From Pholiota molesta (lineage: Eukaryota; Basidiomycota; Agaricomycetes; Agaricales; Strophariaceae), in contig JACGCK010000006.1 of NCBI GenBank assembly GCA_014925825.1, positions 496,001 to 560,000 of the forward strand: DNA of 64,000 nt, read 5' to 3'. Every line of letters starts with the position of its first letter. The first letter of the stretch is position 1. The notes beneath the pieces are model-generated. The model searched no databases, was not told the DNA's origin, and saw only the letters and a program-made list of their open reading frames with translations. The position numbers and the translations under genes are program-made. Of this stretch, positions 31,601-43,400 are shown piece by piece.

Positions 31601-31651
31601 ATTTAGCGGCTGGAGACAGTAAAGACCAAACCTTTATGCTCATGTTGGTAA
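28616..31651 (+). CDS. LSB6: Type II phosphatidylinositol 4-kinase
   Basis: The enzyme makes PI4P on vacuole, endosome and plasma membranes. The ATP-binding start is GSSGSYFARAKV (about 29190-29230) followed by VAVFKPKDEEPYGRLNPK, diagnostic for type II kinases. FGRACLIPN and EAAASLLDERL follow. The catalytic loop LDYLMLNTDRGADNYMIKY (about 30160-30220) carries the DRGxxN motif, and HIAAIDNSLSFP (about 30430-30470) carries the metal-binding Asp. The N-terminus is Ser-rich; after the kinase comes a long disordered Ser/Pro-rich tail with a coiled-coil piece, ending in a short Cys-containing end (LCSCW) that could be lipid-modified. There are many short introns; the last (about 31555-31606) leads to a small terminal exon with TAA at 31649. 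Confidence 0.92.
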
Positions 31652-31740
31652 TGATTTCCTTACTTTTTAATATGTATTCCATAGATAGATAGATACAATG
31701 AACGGCAATAAAACGGACAAGAAACCGCTAACATCATAAG

Positions 31741-33306
31741 CTAGTCTCCTTCTGCCATTAACCATTGGGCAAAGTCGTCCAGTCTTTTCTTTTCTGCCTC
31801 ATCGCCTTCGCCACCAACATCCTCTCCCGCGCCAGTTCGCTTAAATCGTTGCCTTCCAGTGAACAGTTCCGCAGAGACGCGTCGACCATCAAAGAAGCGT
31901 CCATTCATCTTCTGTTCTGCCTGTTAAAAGAATGCAAAGCAAGTAGAAATATAAACATACCAATACACATGCATCAGCGCTCAATGGATCTCTGAATTTG
32001 ACAGTCATCACTCCATCCTTTTCTAACTGTTCGACAGCGGGTAATGTGTTAAATGAGATAAATAGTAATAGTTTTAGACTCACGTCGTATAGAACCACAT
32101 TTGTTACTTCTCCTAGTGATGAGCATTCATCTCGCACGTCTTCCTTCAGATCCAGTAATAGCGATGCATCTTTCTCGAGATCTTCCAGAGTGAACATGTG
32201 TTTTAAGACAACGACTCTGCTCTTGACAGTCTGAATTTCCTCTACGGGATCTGGCATAGGACCAAATCCGTCATCATCGCCCCATTCTTCTAATTTTCTA
32301 CGTTATATGTTAGGTGTGTCCATAAATATATGCGCGAATATGAACGAACCGTTGCATCTTCCCTATACGCTTCGTAATCTTCTTTTTATCAACCGTTTTT
32401 CGCGGCTTATCTTCCTGTCCTCCCGAGCTCTGTCCCTTGTGCGTGAAATCTGCTTTTGTGACTCTCATGACCGTCGAAGGTTGACCGAGCCGCAGCTCAG
32501 CGTCTTCCAGAAGCGTCAGAGCCAAAGTGACCGAGTCCTCCTTGAAATACACCACAAGTGCCTCGCCACTGAAAGTGCCGTCGTCGCGCGCATACATCTT
32601 TACTTTAGGTTCGCCGTTCTCATCTTCTTCAATGACACCGCATTTGGAGAAGCGCTCGATGATCTCCTCGACCTCTGTATCCGGTGGCAACCCTGTAACA
32701 TAGACAGCGGTATTCTTCGACTTTCGTTCGCCCTGAGGTTTGTCCTTTTTATCGCCTTTGCCTCGCTTTATTGAAATGCCCCCTGCATCCGTGGCGGAAG
32801 TGTAGTCTTCTTCTGCTTTACGTTTCTTGCTCTCTCGTTTTAGTACAGGTGCTGCTGGTGTCTGAGGCAAAAAGATATCGATCCGGAAACCTTAAGAGTA
32901 TATGGCAACTTTGTACTAACCTCCTCGTCCACACCAGCAACAGAGTACGCTGCTTGCTGCCGGGAAATCAAGTCATCGTCTACCTGATGATGGCATTAGG
33001 TGGTTGGATGTGCTCTGAAAGAAACGAAACTGACCAAAGGAACCCAAGAACTCTTGACAGGATCGTATTCCAGCTCTGTGCCATCATCTTGCTCAAAACG
33101 CCATGTATTGGAAGTCTTTGAAAAGTAGATCCTGTCCAAATGAGGTCATGGTTGAATACGCTGCCTCCACTTCCGGGAAAGCGGATTCGAGGGTGAATAA
33201 GTCACGGAAAGCAAGCATACCGTGGATCATCTGCGAAAGCTGCTGCCTGCACTTCTGCGGATGAGCCCGCTGCTGGAGAAGGTGGCGGTAGTGGTGGTGC
33301 AGACAT
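31741..33306 (-). CDS. CUS2: CUS2 / HIV Tat-SF1-like splicing factor
   Basis: A U2 snRNP-associated factor that helps U2 snRNA folding and Prp5/SF3b action in prespliceosome assembly. The N-terminus (33306 onward) contains a YFSKTSNTWRFEQDDGTELEYD motif region split by introns, then a Lys-rich linker. The first RRM starts at NTAVYVTGLPPDTEVEEI (about 32650-32720). The second, UHM-type RRM spans about 31880-32220, with SRVVVLKHMF, a DLKEDVRDEC helix and MNGRFFDGRRVSAELF. The protein ends DFAQWLMAEGD. It is in tandem with the complex I subunit gene, 133 bp downstream of that gene's stop. The order and content of domains agree well with CUS2/Tat-SF1. Confidence 0.9.
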
Positions 33307-33439
33307 TAGGTGTGGTGTGTACAACTGTTTGAGCCAGGGCCTCATGTCTCCTTAACTTCTACTTACGTTGGGTCGAGGATAAATCGGACTGAATTCAAAA
33401 TAAATATGACCGCAGACGAGCTATCTATTTCTCTCTATT

Positions 33440-34135
33440 CTACCGATAAAGCGACATGGGGAAGTACGAATACGGCTCATGTGGAGCAGGAGGAGATAGC
33501 TTAGGCACCCAGCGCTTGTAGGGAGTGGGTAATGCGGGTGGGAGCCGGCTGTCCGAGTAGACTTGTTCTTTCGAGGTGATGCTGGCAATGGCTGCAGCTA
33601 GATCAAGGGTTTTGTTCTCCACCGCTGGGACGCCGGACTTGTCAGCAGAGTCCGAGGGAGCAGCCACACTATAGTCATGGGGTCGTGAGTTGTATTGCAA
33701 TAGAAACTGCGATAGGACATACGACTTGGCCGCAGAGTGCTCAATTAGCAAGGTTGAGAGCTCCGACTGGGACACCACGGACAGCTGGGGATAGGCCCGC
33801 CTGACATCGCGTTTCCAGTAGGGATTCTGGGCGGGGTCGGACGCTACAGAAAAGAGTAAGCCCGGTCACTTGTCGGCCGCGTCCAAGCGGGGCACACCTT
33901 TTGTGGCCGGTGTGGAGTATTTCTCTGGCCGCGATGCGGGTGTTGGGTAACGATTGAGAGAGGGAAGAGGAAGACCAGACGAAATTTCTGGGTTCACCAC
34001 GACGGCATCGCCTGGAAGCAGAAGGTCATGAGAGAGAACTGGGGGGGACAGCGGACGCTACGCACGGAATGTCTTCCAGAAGCCCTTGGGGCTGAGATGG
34101 TAGAGGGTGGACTCTGCGGCTTTCTTGGTGGCCAT
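33440..34135 (-). CDS. NADH:ubiquinone oxidoreductase 21.3-kDa-type subunit (complex I)
   Basis: A fungal accessory subunit of mitochondrial respiratory complex I. The N-terminus reads AESTLYHLSPKGFWKTFRDA then VNPEISSGLPLPSLNRYP, and the middle has DPAQNPYWKRDVRRAYPQLSVV, the pattern of the Neurospora 21.3-kDa/Yarrowia NUZM family. The C-terminus is Pro-rich (LPPALPTPYKRW) and ends MSLYR. Introns are near 34017-34070 and 33843-33898. Length (about 190-200 aa) is right for the family. It is expected in the inner membrane arm; no catalytic cofactor site is present, as is normal for this subunit. Confidence 0.8.
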
Positions 34136-34909
34136 GGGTATGTTCGGGCAGCCTCCAACCACAGCTGTGCTCACCCGCTGATGTCACACGCACCCTGTGA
34201 CATGCCGTGACGGCTCCCCGTTTCCTGTTTGTCGTCCCTTGACCTCGTACTTGTACTAGCTGCCAATCTGTTATCCGCGTCATACGTGCAGTTCTGGTCT
34301 GTTATCATCGCTGGCGTTGACTGCGGCCGCCATTTGGCTTTGCAACTCACGCTCAAAGCCCATCGGAGTTCCAGCATCGGATAAACACACCTTTTTCGTT
34401 GCCACGGCTCTGATTCGATTTGGCCTTATCTTTCAGCCACCGTCCACGGACTACTCTGCACTTTCTTCCGCCTAACAAAAAAAAATGCATTCTCAGGCAG
34501 CATGACTCCTCTCCTTATCTCTTGCATGCGGAACACATCTGCCTTGAGGTTTTCAGTCCCAGATAAGCATAATTATCTGGCTGTTTTCCTCCACAAGGTC
34601 CAGTTCACCCAGTGGCAGTCTATACTATAAATGACTTGTAGGTCCCCGCTAGTGTCGGAATTCTGTTGCAATTCATATAGAGACTGGGCGACGGAAGTAT
34701 CCCTTTTATGGTATGCCGAGCGTTATGGCTCTTGGTCGGCAGGAAGTTTTGTGCAAAGAATTGCGCCATGTGTGTTTCTTATCGTGAGCTTTTTCGTCGT
34801 CGCTATGAATATTTGACCCACCGAGGTCCCAGTTTATATATCATTCCACCTGTTACCCTCTTTCCTGTTCTGCCCACATTTTCCTCCATCTTTCGCTGTG
34901 TTCATTAGC
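34136..34909. other. Divergent intergenic region, no gene recognised
   Basis: 774 bp between the minus-strand complex I subunit and the plus-strand UPF0643 gene. It should hold both promoters. Pyrimidine-rich runs occur just upstream of 34910, as often seen before basidiomycete start sites. No RNA gene seen. Confidence 0.5.
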
Positions 34910-35753
34910 ATGACCGTTGCATTTACTCATCCTGCCCACCCATCTGTTGAACTGAAGGCGCCAGCTTCTTTAGAAAGGTCTAGTTCAAGGGATATCCATG
35001 CTCTTCCAGACTTTAATGCAATAGCTCCTCAATCGAAGCCCGTCTTTTATCTGCCCCCTCTTTTGTCATCTCTACCAGAGCATCTTGTCCCACGGGCCAC
35101 TCCGGAAACGCATGAATACCCACCGCTCTCTACCGAGACAAGACTGCCTGACATTGACCCTGCTTCTCTATCGCTCCACCACGCTCTTCATCATTTCAAG
35201 CCGATTACACCCAAGTACGCTAGCACTCCTTACGCAGAGGCATTCAACTGGTCAGAGCTGCGTTTACCGATCGAAGAGGAAAGGGAATGGTATTGCGTTG
35301 TTTTCCGTAGCAAAAGAAAAAGCGGAAGCGATGGAATTTGTGAGTCTTGATACCCTATCGTGTGCCCCTCGACGGTGATTCTCATATATACGCTAGCTCT
35401 TTATGATGCGGACAAACTCGCACACGAAGAGGCGGTCCGAAATGGCGGAGTGCGTTGGCTTACAGACTCATGAACGGCGTTTCCAGTGCTCATATTGTTC
35501 ACCGGCCTCTCAGTTAATTCTGTACTGGTATGGCATTCCAGATCCACAATCAGGCATGAACATGGCTACCTGCATCTGGCAAAGTCGAAAGCACGCGTCC
35601 GCCGCCAATTCACAGCCGCACCATATCCAGGCCATGAAGCTAGCAGCTGGTGCGTACGAGGTCTACCAATTGGAGCGGTATAGACTCCAGAAGGTTTATG
35701 GTGAAGTTGGGGTTACCATCGAACCCTACGAAGGAGGGGAGGTTGGGTGGTGA
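34910..35753 (+). CDS. UPF0643-family protein
   Basis: Exon 1 (34910-35339) ends in codon phase 1 and joins in phase at about 35395, with a third exon from about 35514. Recognisable family stretches: FNWSELRLPIEEEREWYCVVFRSKR, LYDADKLAHEEAVRNGG, YWYGIPDPQSGMNMATCIWQSRKHA, SQPHHIQAMKLAAGAYEVYQLERY and the end VTIEPYEGGEVGW. These match the uncharacterised UPF0643 family of fungi as I recall it. The function is unknown. No signal peptide or membrane segment is seen, so it is probably cytosolic. Total length about 240 aa. Confidence 0.8.
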
Positions 35754-36074
35754 TATTTATCTATTTACTTTGCTGTCAATTATGCTTTCGATTATTTGGC
35801 TTCGATTTGTTGATAGAGCTAATGGTGGGCGCATTTATTCCATCAGAGTGTGCATTATATGTATATACACACAATTAATAGAATACGTTCAGTCATCCCA
35901 AGCATTTTCACATCGGCCTGCTGGACCCCATGACTCAATGCTGTCGTTTGATGCATGTGAGCATTGTGAAGAGTCCTCTCGGGCGTCCAATGCATCATTC
36001 TCAGCAACATGCAGTCCTCTCCGGACATTGTCCGCCGTTCCAACCGTCATCTGTTCAGATATATTATTGTTTTC
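35754..36074. other. Convergent intergenic region
   Basis: 321 bp between the 3' ends of UPF0643 (plus) and the acidic unknown gene (minus). Expected to contain both polyadenylation regions; nothing else is seen. Confidence 0.45.
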
Positions 36075-37732
36075 CTATGATGAGAAGTAGCAAAGGGTGA
36101 TAAGTATAAATGGTAACGATGAAAAACAACAAACTGGAGCTTTCTGATTGGATCTTTCCTTGGATTTTGGAGACAGCCTCTGCTCCGGGCTCGGGTGGAG
36201 TGGTGAAATATAAATGCCAGGCATTGGTGCAAAAGCAGGTTTTATCGGCGTGGCGGGGTGCTGTTCTTGTTCCTGAATGCCAGGGACAATGGAAAACTTT
36301 TGTGGCTGTAAGTCGGTGCCAGTACCCAAAGGTGCTACAAAACGGAAGGGACACGGTGTAGCAGGAGGAACTGGAGACGATGGCGGGAGATTCTTGAAGA
36401 CCGGGGATTGGAGCCGTTGCATTTCGAATTTTTCCGTACGGACGTTGTCTGTGTCCATCTGGTCGTCGGTTGTTATCACGGCCTGCCGATTCGAGGCGCC
36501 AAATGCAAAAGCAGCATGGTTGGGCATGCTAGGCACGGTCAATTTTCCTCGGTCAAATGCCCGCCACCGAAAATCGATGTCGTCGTAAGAAATTTGGTAT
36601 CCTGGAGACGATGAGGGACCGGAGCTCAGAGGATCCTCCGTCGGAAAATCGAAATGGAGTGCGAGAGGAGGGCAATATCCCGGCCCGGGAGTAGCAAAAA
36701 TGTTCGAGAATAGTGGGTTGCATTCAAGGTGAGGTGAGAGCGGAATAGAGTTGTCGGAGTCTTCAGTATTATCTGTATGGCATTCTTGGAATTCGATAAA
36801 GTTATCAGTATCAGAGTAGAAGTCAGCTGTAGGCTTTTCGGCAAGGTTAGAGTTCTTTTCTGTGTAGGAATCACTAGCATATATAGTAGGGGAGGAGCAA
36901 ACAGGTGCCAGGCGAGTCGCAGTAGTGTCTGTTTCTGCTGCAGAACTAAGAAGAGAGCCAGGGCCAGGTCTCGAGAAAGGTAGAGGCTGAGAAACAAAGT
37001 CTGGAAGTGGAAAATCGTTACATGCGGCATTCGTGCCGTCTAGATAAGCCTCAGAGAATGGAACATGCTGTGACCTAGGAACAGGTCCGGGAATGTTCAT
37101 ATATGCGGGTGTTTTATCGTTTATACGGATTTCGAGTGGCAGAAATTGGTCAAAGACAGTATTTTCACTCGACGCAGAGGCATCCCTGTCGTTACTGACT
37201 GATCCTGGGACTTCAAAGGAGAAGATATCATCTGCAGTCGAAGGCACAGTTGGAGCAGATAGTTTGGGGCCCATTTGTTTGTCTTCTGTATTTGCCTCGA
37301 GAACCGAGACTTCCGCGAGGTCTGGCGGCAGGAGTAATCGCAAGGGATGCTTGCGAGAGAGTGACATGAAGGTCGTAGCCAGCCACGATGGCAAAGAACC
37401 GCAAGAACGGCCGGAACGCGGAGGCTCCAAAGAATCCTGATGGAAAGTTATACATAGGAGTCCATGCAAGAAGAACCAAACCGATTAACCTTTGATTTGT
37501 TGCTCTCACTGGAAGGGCGGTCGCCAAGAAAAGTGTTTCTTTCAGCCATTTTGATGAAAGATAACTCGCTGCCAACGTTAGTTGGTATCGGCGGACTAAA
37601 ACATCGATCATGGCCTCTCTGACGAGATTTCTTTCTGGTGTTCCGGTTTGCACCGCTCGATTCTGATTGTCTATCATCGTTAGAAGAGGACGAGTGGTGG
37701 TTGCTGGGAATGATGGCCATAGTTTCTATCAT
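36075..37732 (-). CDS. Unknown Ser/Pro/Asp-rich protein
   Basis: One long exon (about 37432 to 36075) is joined in phase across an intron at about 37433-37483 to an upstream exon that begins with basic sequence (KRQKTQNVNAKF; TRKKSRQRGHDR). The start at 37732 (MIETMAIIP) is the first in-frame ATG I can see; an upstream exon ending near 37844 could add more N-terminus. The protein is about 520-530 aa, low-complexity, with acidic patches, basic clusters near the N-terminus that could be nuclear signals, and a hydrophobic Cys-containing end. I do not recognise a family. Lack of stops over 1.4 kb supports it as real. Confidence 0.5.
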
Positions 37733-38127
37733 CCTGTCAAATTTCGCGTTCACATTTTGCGTCTTCTGTCGTTTGGGGTTCGGTCCATAGGCTACACTAG
37801 TCAAAAATGCACGAAAAAGAAAAGGAATCGAAAGGCTTATAGACGTTACCTGCAAGTTGATTGCTAGAAATCAACTTGAGATACTGTAAACAGGATGGCA
37901 GAGGGGCTAGACAACACACTCGCTATCATATGAGACTGAGCTTGAAGCTTTTTTGTGGGATAGGCTCGAGAAGAGACGAGCGTTTGTTGGCGTCATAATG
38001 GTGAGGAGAGCGTTGCAACAGCTCGGACGATGACCACATTGCGCCAAACATATCGTCGGGCCGGCGAACTTCCGGAATGATAGCCAGGGGCGTACTTGTT
38101 CTTCAAGACTCACCCTCTTCTTCAACC

Positions 38128-40495
38128 ATGGGAGCCTCCAGTGGAAAGGAAGGTAGCTCTGCTCATTATACGCTCTTGCCTCTGAATGGACCTCCTCCAT
38201 ACTCGAAACGCCGTCCTATCACCAGGGTAGACACCATATATAGACTGATAACACTTGTGGCTCTCGCTTTATCGTGTGTTTTTGCCTTTCACCGCTGGAA
38301 CTGCAATAATCACCACGTCGAACATACGAGAAACCCTGCATATCTTATCCACGCTCAGAACGGAGCAGTCGCGTCTGAGAACAAGAGATGCTCTGATATC
38401 GGCGTTGAGGTCCTACAGGATGGGGGAAATGCAGTCGACGCTGCGATAGCTGCGACTTTCTGCACTGGTGTTGTCAACATGTTCTCGTGAGTTCAATTCT
38501 CTGACTACCCTCCCGTTGTGCTACCTCAATTTTCTATATAGCTCGGGTATTGGCGGTGGTGGATTCATGACTGTTCGTATCCCACCCAATAATGCGTTCA
38601 CCAGTTCGGAAGTCTATACCATTGACTTCAGAGAGACTGCGCCAGCTCTGGCGAATACGACCATGTATAAGTCCAATCCACTATCTGCTGCCTATGGTGG
38701 CCTAGCCATTGGGGTCCCCGGAGAAGTCCGTGGCCTTGATGAAGCACATAGCCGATGGGGCTCATTACCTTGGAAAAGGTTGATCGAGCCCAGCATTGAT
38801 TTGGCCGCAGGTTGGCAGGTAGATAAGGAATTAGGAAGGAGAATTCCTGTGTGTTTTTTCTTCTCGCCTTAAGGAAGTTGCCTAACATTTCGATATAGTG
38901 GTATTCCGACTTGATGCTGAAGAATCCAGATTGGAGCGCTATATTTGCACCTCACGGCAGACTATTGGAGGAAGGCGATGTGATACATCGTACTAACCTT
39001 TCTCGTACATTGTCTACGATAGCAGAACAGGGTGCAGATGCGTTTTATACAGTAAGTTGCATACACATTCCTTGGTCGGACGCTCAGTAATAATCCATTC
39101 GTTTTAAGGGAGCTATTGCAGACTCCATCGTACGCAAAGCACGTCTCACAGGTGGTATTCTCTCAAAAGAGGACCTGGAGAATTATGCTGTGAAAGTGGA
39201 ACGCGCTTTGGAAGGAACCTATCGCGGCAAAAAGATTTATACTACACATGCTCCCACGTCAGGAGCGGGTAAGTGCATCATCTCTTCTTAAGAAAGATAC
39301 CATAATGGCGACCTCTGTTATCTAGTTTTGATTCACATGTTGAACTTGATGGAGTCCTTTGACCTTGAGGAAAGGAACGGCCTCAATGTGCACAGGCTTG
39401 TGGAAGCAATGAAGTTTGGATTTGCTGCACGGTATGCTTCGTGTTTCAAGCCCTTATGCTCTCATTCTAAAGAGAGAAAATAGAACGAAGATTTGCGATC
39501 CTGCTTTTACTAACAATACCTGCCGAATTAACGAGATCCCAACCAAAACTTTCGCACAACAAATACTCAAGAACCTTACTGATGTAAGTCACCCATCGCT
39601 CTAGAAGAGCATTCAATAAAAAGTCATAGGATCGTACACATCCACCCGCATACTATAATCCAATTTTTGACGTCAAGACAGATCATGGAACCGTGAGGAT
39701 ATGGAGTCCTACGAATTATATTCCACGCTCATCACAATCCTTTAGAGCCATACCTCCGTGGTTGATAAAAACGGCATGTCAGTGGCTTTGACCTCTACCG
39801 TCAATCTCGTTTTTGGATCCCAAGTGCTTGATCCTGAAACAGGGATACTTTTAAATGACGAAATGGACGACTTCTCGATTCCAGATATCCCTAATCAGTT
39901 TGGTCTATACCCCTCCCTTGTATGCCAGTCTTGTCCATATATTAAGGCGCCATACTTACGTTTATATCTAGATAATTACCCAGAGCCTGGTAAACGGCCT
40001 TTGTCGTCGATGGCGCCTACCATCATCGAGAACTCTGACGGATCCTTCTACCTCGCGATTGGTGGCTCGGGTGGCTCTCGCATTTTCCCTGCCATTGTCC
40101 AGGTTATACTCAACCTCGGATGGGGATTGGACGTCAGCTCCGCTATCGAATATGGTCGCCTTCACGATCAGCTATACCCGAAGGTTGTAGATGCAGATGA
40201 TGTCTATCCTCTGGATATTATTCGCGATCTCGAAGCACGTGGGCATACTATTCAAAGTGAGTCCGGGCTTTAATATATCGACTGCATGTCTCATGAGGGT
40301 AATAATATTGGGTTTCTAGTTTCTGATGTTAACCGCGTCGCTGCCGTGATTCAAGCAGTTCTCCAAGAGGGACCTCTCATATCCGGTGCGTAGACGGTCA
40401 TCGCCACCTGGTAAAAGATGCCGGGCGCTTATCTACAATCTATTTATATAGCTGCGAGCGATTCAAGGAAAAACGGAATCGCTGCTGGATATTGA
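38128..40495 (+). CDS. Gamma-glutamyltransferase (glutathione hydrolase)
   Basis: Cleaves the gamma-glutamyl bond of glutathione, in the vacuole or at the cell surface. A short cytosolic N-terminus precedes one membrane segment (about 38235-38290, YRLITLVALALSCVFAF), giving type II topology. The large-subunit start has AVASENKRCSDIG and GGNAVDAAIAATFC, then SGIGGGGFM and DFRETAP. The self-cleavage/nucleophile Thr sits in DHGTSHTSVVD, split by an intron at about 39690-39748; SSMAPT (about 40006) and GGSGGSRI (about 40060-40080) form the substrate pocket. About eight introns. Ends NGIAAGY, typical of the family. All key motifs are intact. Confidence 0.92.
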
Positions 40496-43400
40496 TATTG
40501 GTCATATCTGGTTGATTCGTTTCGTTTCTGATTTTATAATAGAAGTCAATAGACACGATTTTCGTTGGCGCTGCTGCACGCATATATGTCACTTGCGATA
40601 TGGAGAACCTCCGAAAAGGTGCTTGGCAGTGCCTCTATTGGACTGGTCGGCGTCCACAGAATTGTCAAGCACTGCCACTGCCCAGACTACTGTGCTGTAT
40701 CCAGAGGTATTCACATTGTTTGTCTGAATCTAATACCAGGCCGGCTGCTACGACTATCGTTACTATTCAATTGTCGGTTCTCATCAGGTAGCTCGGCAAC
40801 ATGCATTAGTCTAGGGGGTCTACTGGATTGCAACAGCTCGGTAGGCGCTCGGAGGTGGGATCCCGGTCATATCTACATTCTCTGAGATATGTTGTTGCGG
40901 CTGCCAAAGCAAATGGAATACACATTTTCATGATTCTGTAGTTTTTTTTGTTTTTTGTTTTGTTTTTGTTCTCGCGTTTGTCGTGCCCGAAAACCCGAAT
41001 CCAAGCGCTTAGATTTTTTGTGACAGGACCAATGTCCGACATCGCAAGAAATTTTTTAAAGGCTTAACACTTGATAGGTCTGATTATAATAGCCAGGGTC
41101 TATACTTGAAACGGATCCTTGATTCTGCCTACCATGACCTGTTCTATACAAACACCCAAACAAAGGAAAGGCGTCATTGATCCGCCACATCTCATGGATA
41201 TTAAGTGTATTGGACGATGACATCGTGCCACTGCCGTTGTAGACCGCATTCAAAAATTGCCCCAAGACCTTTGTTGCACGAAATATAAGGAATCAGCTAT
41301 CCTGGCATGGGAGTTAAAGAACCAAAGTACAAAGACAGCTAGGGGGTGTGAGATGAAGATCGTCTCCGCAAAAACTTATCTGAAGCCAAGAAATTTCAGT
41401 GGACTTCGGAACGACTTCCTCCCGTGCACTCCAATCGACTTTCTATGGGTAAAGGGGATATCACCATACATCAAGTCGATTGACATGAACGACCACCGTA
41501 TCCTGCACCGTATTATCGCATTTGGCAATGACTCGGAGGGCACAACTGGCCGCCGAGCGCGCCAACATATCCATATCAGCTAACCAGTGCGTAAGGTATT
41601 GAAACCTATGATGCTGACTCTGCGCGACTGCTACAGGGACGGCGGAGGCAACTTACTTCGATATGAAACATGTGAGGCACTCTTTGGTTTAATTGCCTTC
41701 CTTTTTTTTGTCCCTTTTCTCTATTCCCATCGAACCAGCGTCTCTCCACATGCGTCGGGGACGCCACTGTTCCCTTTGCCATGCTCTCCCGCATCGGCAC
41801 TGTATTTTTATCTCGGCAGTCACTGTAGATTTTGCTATGCATTGTATACATTCGACATACATACACATTTATCTACAAGGGTAAGTACTGGTATTTTATA
41901 CCACTGGCCCTTTATTCCAGGTGTGGTGCATGCACGGGTAGTCATATCCCGAGCTAGTAGGCGAGGCCTGTAGTGCGCAGTAGGCTAGTAGTAATACTAG
42001 ATCAAGATGCCGCATTTTCGAGGAGTTCGGGTCATGAGGCGGAGTACAGTGGCATATGTGCATGAGAGAATCCCGGGCAAGGGAAACGGGCGTTGAGACC
42101 CTGTAGCTTATTAGGCAAAAGATCTGTTAATAGTACTATATAGTGTTAGGTCCGTCATGGGGTCATCCTGTTGGACTCTAATTTGACCCAAATAAAATAA
42201 AATAAGGAGTGGCATATGTCATACACCGCCTAGCTGAACGCCATCGCAAGCCTCAGGCTCGCAGGCGACCTTATTCAGTAAGTGTGGCCCGACACACGTA
42301 GTTATGTAGATCCCCCATGGGATTTGTGGCGGTCATGACTCTGTCTTAGTTCACTCTTTGGTTCTATGCGCTGCATTTGGTCTGGACGGACGAATATTTG
42401 CAGCTGTGTATGGAGGCAATCGAGATCTAGGTTGTCCAGAGATATGACTTTGCCTCTTTGAGCGGTCAGGCTGGTCAGGGCGATCGTGCATATTGCACAA
42501 AGTAGCAACAAAGTAGCCTAACTTTGGCCTAACTTATATTCTACTCGACTTACCGGTGCATCCTCGAAATCAAGATCATGCCACGGCAATCAAGAGCTAC
42601 GTTTTGAAGTGGTTTGAGCACGCGCCTGTCTGAGCGATGCGGGGAGGTACATAGACCGTAGGAATGCGAGCGACATCAGAATCGGTGAACAGAAGGTTTG
42701 AATTCGAAGGTGTAATCAGTTGAATTGGGAAGGCTTTACGCGAAACGACGCGTGTTTGGACGCGGTTTGGGAGATTTTATGACTTCGGACGAAGGTCATC
42801 CATTCATCACTCGAGCTCAGATATTTGAGAACCTGAAGTGATGTTTCATGTAGGCTTGCTTACAACATTTCCCGCTTCTTTTCATGTAGATACGTCGTAC
42901 GCCCGGATATGATTCCGAGCGTATACAGGCTATTGACCTTTCAATTCAAAAGTTCATCACCTGGTTGTATATATGTAAAACCTGGCGTGAATATACTGTA
43001 ACAGCAGTTGTTTATTTGGCGTATGATCTTTAAGTGTCTAGAAGCAACTCGCCAAGAAAAGTTTAACTGATAGGGCGTGGGTTGTTGCGTTGGTCTTGAC
43101 ATGAGCGCATCCCGAGCGTGTGCGCTGCCCAGCTCGGAACCGAGTGCGCTGCGAAGTGTGCTTGAGTTTATTCGAGAGATAGTCAAATTATACAATTGTT
43201 TTGACCTTTCCAACACAGCACCGATCAGCGCACGGAGACGCGCGTGGATCGTCTAGTCCTAGATGACCCTTGAAGGCGAACGAGGGGCGCACCTGATGCG
43301 CCTTTTTTCTGATTCATGTCCTGAGTACATATGTGAAATAACGGCTTGAATCTACGAACATCCCACGAGTTTTGCGGTGGCAACCAACGAATACTTTCCT

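Noticed and set aside
41257..41583. Small open frame of 108 codons in the gene-poor gap
   Set aside because: No recognisable motif, no conserved-looking segment and no supporting exon structure.
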